Shown piece by piece: positions 6,022 through 7,364 of a DNA stretch of 7,364 nt. Each line of letters starts with the position of its first letter. The stretch's first letter is position 1. Below the pieces are notes generated by a model, which searched no databases, was not told where the DNA came from, and saw only the letters and a program-made list of their open reading frames with translations. Origin of the DNA: Natrinema soli (GTDB taxonomy: Archaea; Halobacteriota; Halobacteria; Halobacteriales; Natrialbaceae); assembly GCF_028618695.1 (NCBI RefSeq), contig NZ_JAQIVI010000216.1, positions 1-7,364 on the forward strand, in the 5' to 3' direction. The position numbers and the translations under genes were made by a program.

Positions 6022-7364
6022 ATGCGCGAGTGCTTCGAAGTCCGGGACACCGACGCCGGCGGTCGTATCGGGGAACTCACCGTCCCCCGTGCCGACGTCA
6101 CCGTCGAAACCCCGGCGTTGCTACCGGTGATCAATCCGAATCTGGATACGATCAGCCCTCGCCGGCTCGCGACGGAGTTCGGCGCGGAGATACTGATCAC
6201 GAACTCCTACATCATCCACGGTGACGATACCCTTCACGAACGCGCCCTCGAGGAGGGACTCCACGAACTCCTGGACTTCCCGGGCGCGATCATGACCGAC
6301 TCCGGCTCCTTTCAGCTCTCGGAGTACGGCGAGATCGACGTGACGACCGAGGAAATCCTCGCCTTCCAGCGTCAGATCGGCTCCGATATCGCCACGCCGG
6401 TCGACATCCCGACACCGCCGGACGTCTCCCACGAACGGGCCGAAGCCGACCTCGAGACGACACAGGAGCGACTCGAGATCGCCGAGGCTACCGACACCGG
6501 TGAGATGCTCGTCAGCGCGCCGGTCCAGGGGTCGACCTATCCGGACCTCCGCGAGCGTGCCGGTCGACACGCCGACGCGACCGATCTCGACGTCTTTCCG
6601 GTCGGCGCGGTCGTCCCGCTACTGAACGACTACCGGTACGACGACATGGTCGACGTCGTCGCCGCCGCCAAACGCGGGCTGGGGGCCGACGCGCCGGTCC
6701 ACCTCTTCGGTGCCGGCCACCCCATGATGTTCGCGCTCGCCGTCGCCATGGGCTGTGACCTGTTCGACTCGGCGGCGTACGCGCTCTACGCCCGCGACGA
6801 CCGGTATCTGACGGTTCGGGGCACCCGCCAGCTCGCGGACCTCGAGTACCTCCCCTGCTCCTGTGCCGTCTGTACCGCGTATTCGCCCGACGAACTCCGC
6901 GCGCTCCCCGACGACGAACGCGAGTCGGAACTGGCCGCGCACAACCTCCACGTTACCTTCGCCGAAATCCGCCGGATCAAGGAGGCGATTCGCGCCGGCA
7001 ACCTGCTCGAACTCGTCGAGCAGCGCGCCCGCGCACACCCGACGATGCTCGACGGCTACCGCACGCTGCTCGATCACGCCCCACAGCTCGAGCGCTCGGA
7101 TCCCGTCTCGAAAGGCTCGTTTTTCTACACCTCCCACGAGAGCGCGCGCCGCCCCGAAGTCGTCCGCCACCACGAGCGCCTCGAGCGGCTGTCCGTCCCC
7201 GACACCCTGTTGCTCACGGAGGGGGATTCACCGCGGAACGGCGATTTCGACGATTCCTGGCGCGTCGAGCCACCGTTCGGGCCGTTCCCCCGCGCGCTCT
7301 CGAGGAGCTACCCCCTCACCGCGGAAGTCCCCGAGCGGACCGATCGGGCGGCGCTCGAGGCCGC
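6022..7364 (+). CDS. tgtA: Archaeosine tRNA-guanine(15) transglycosylase, 3' end outside window
   Basis: TgtA replaces guanine at position 15 in the D-loop of archaeal tRNAs with preQ0, the committed step of archaeosine formation. The gene begins at the ATG at 6022 ([19 protein letters not shown]) and runs open for 447 codons to the window edge. Catalytic features of the TIM-barrel are present: MTDSGSFQ with Asp93, [11 protein letters not shown] (168-178), and [17 protein letters not shown] with the nucleophile candidate Asp249. The structural zinc site is complete: CSCAVC supplies Cys279, Cys281 and Cys284, and His307 is the fourth ligand, in the positions expected for archaeal TGTs. The helical and C1-type region follows. 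In haloarchaea the C-terminal PUA-bearing half is usually a separate protein, ArcS, so this gene probably ends soon after the edge and arcS may follow; neither is visible. raSEA nearby supports the pathway assignment. No frameshift is apparent. Confidence 0.95.
   Translation, partial: MRECFEVRDTDAGGRIGELTVPRADVTVETPALLPVINPNLDTISPRRLATEFGAEILITNSYIIHGDDTLHERALEEGLHELLDFPGAIMTDSGSFQLSEYGEIDVTTEEILAFQRQIGSDIATPVDIPTPPDVSHERAEADLETTQERLEIAEATDTGEMLVSAPVQGSTYPDLRERAGRHADATDLDVFPVGAVVPLLNDYRYDDMVDVVAAAKRGLGADAPVHLFGAGHPMMFALAVAMGCDLFDSAAYALYARDDRYLTVRGTRQLADLEYLPCSCAVCTAYSPDELRALPDDERESELAAHNLHVTFAEIRRIKEAIRAGNLLELVEQRARAHPTMLDGYRTLLDHAPQLERSDPVSKGSFFYTSHESARRPEVVRHHERLERLSVPDTLLLTEGDSPRNGDFDDSWRVEPPFGPFPRALSRSYPLTAEVPERTDRAALEA

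Noticed and set aside
5877..6224. A 115-codon frame overlapping the start of tgtA
   Set aside because: It runs out of frame into the conserved TgtA N-terminus, has no TATA-like box at a suitable distance and shows no family resemblance.

Overview
This window looks like chromosomal DNA from a halophilic archaeon (class Halobacteria). The evidence is high GC with a strong C/G third-base preference, very acidic proteins, TATA-like boxes about 27-32 nt upstream of starts with no Shine-Dalgarno sequence (leaderless transcription), and two enzymes of archaeosine tRNA modification. I cannot name the genus. No rRNA, tRNA, CRISPR array, insertion sequence or other mobile element was seen.

Layout. Bases 1-2947 (+): a large multi-sensor histidine kinase whose 5' end lies outside the window. 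It enters with what looks like the end of a receiver domain, followed by PAS-GAF-PAS-GAF-PAS, the phospho-accepting His region and the ATPase domain. Bases 2951-3115 (-): a 54-residue two-helix membrane protein of unknown function, convergent with the kinase and only 3 bp from it. Bases 3203-4303 (-): RaSEA, the radical-SAM partner in archaeosine synthesis. Bases 4429-5748 (-): a secreted, extraordinarily acidic protein with about 40 N-glycosylation sequons and five blocks of a five-residue repeat, ending in a good intrinsic-type terminator. Bases 6022-7364 (+): tgtA, the archaeosine tRNA-guanine transglycosylase, cut off by the window end.

How the genes relate. TgtA exchanges guanine-15 of archaeal tRNA for preQ0. 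The ArcS/RaSEA pair then converts the preQ0 base to archaeosine. Two of these three steps are encoded here, on opposite strands and separated by the secreted-protein gene; ArcS is not in the window and may lie just past the right edge. The kinase, the small membrane protein and the secreted repeat protein have no evident link to tRNA modification.

The least explained object is the 439-residue secreted protein. It has no Lys, His, Cys, Trp or Tyr anywhere and only two Arg after the signal peptide. Period-5 hydrophobic/Thr blocks alternate with Asn-Glu-Thr/Ser linkers, some of which have expanded by visible DNA duplication. The remaining gaps (87, 125 and 273 bp) hold promoters, one terminator and small inverted repeats.
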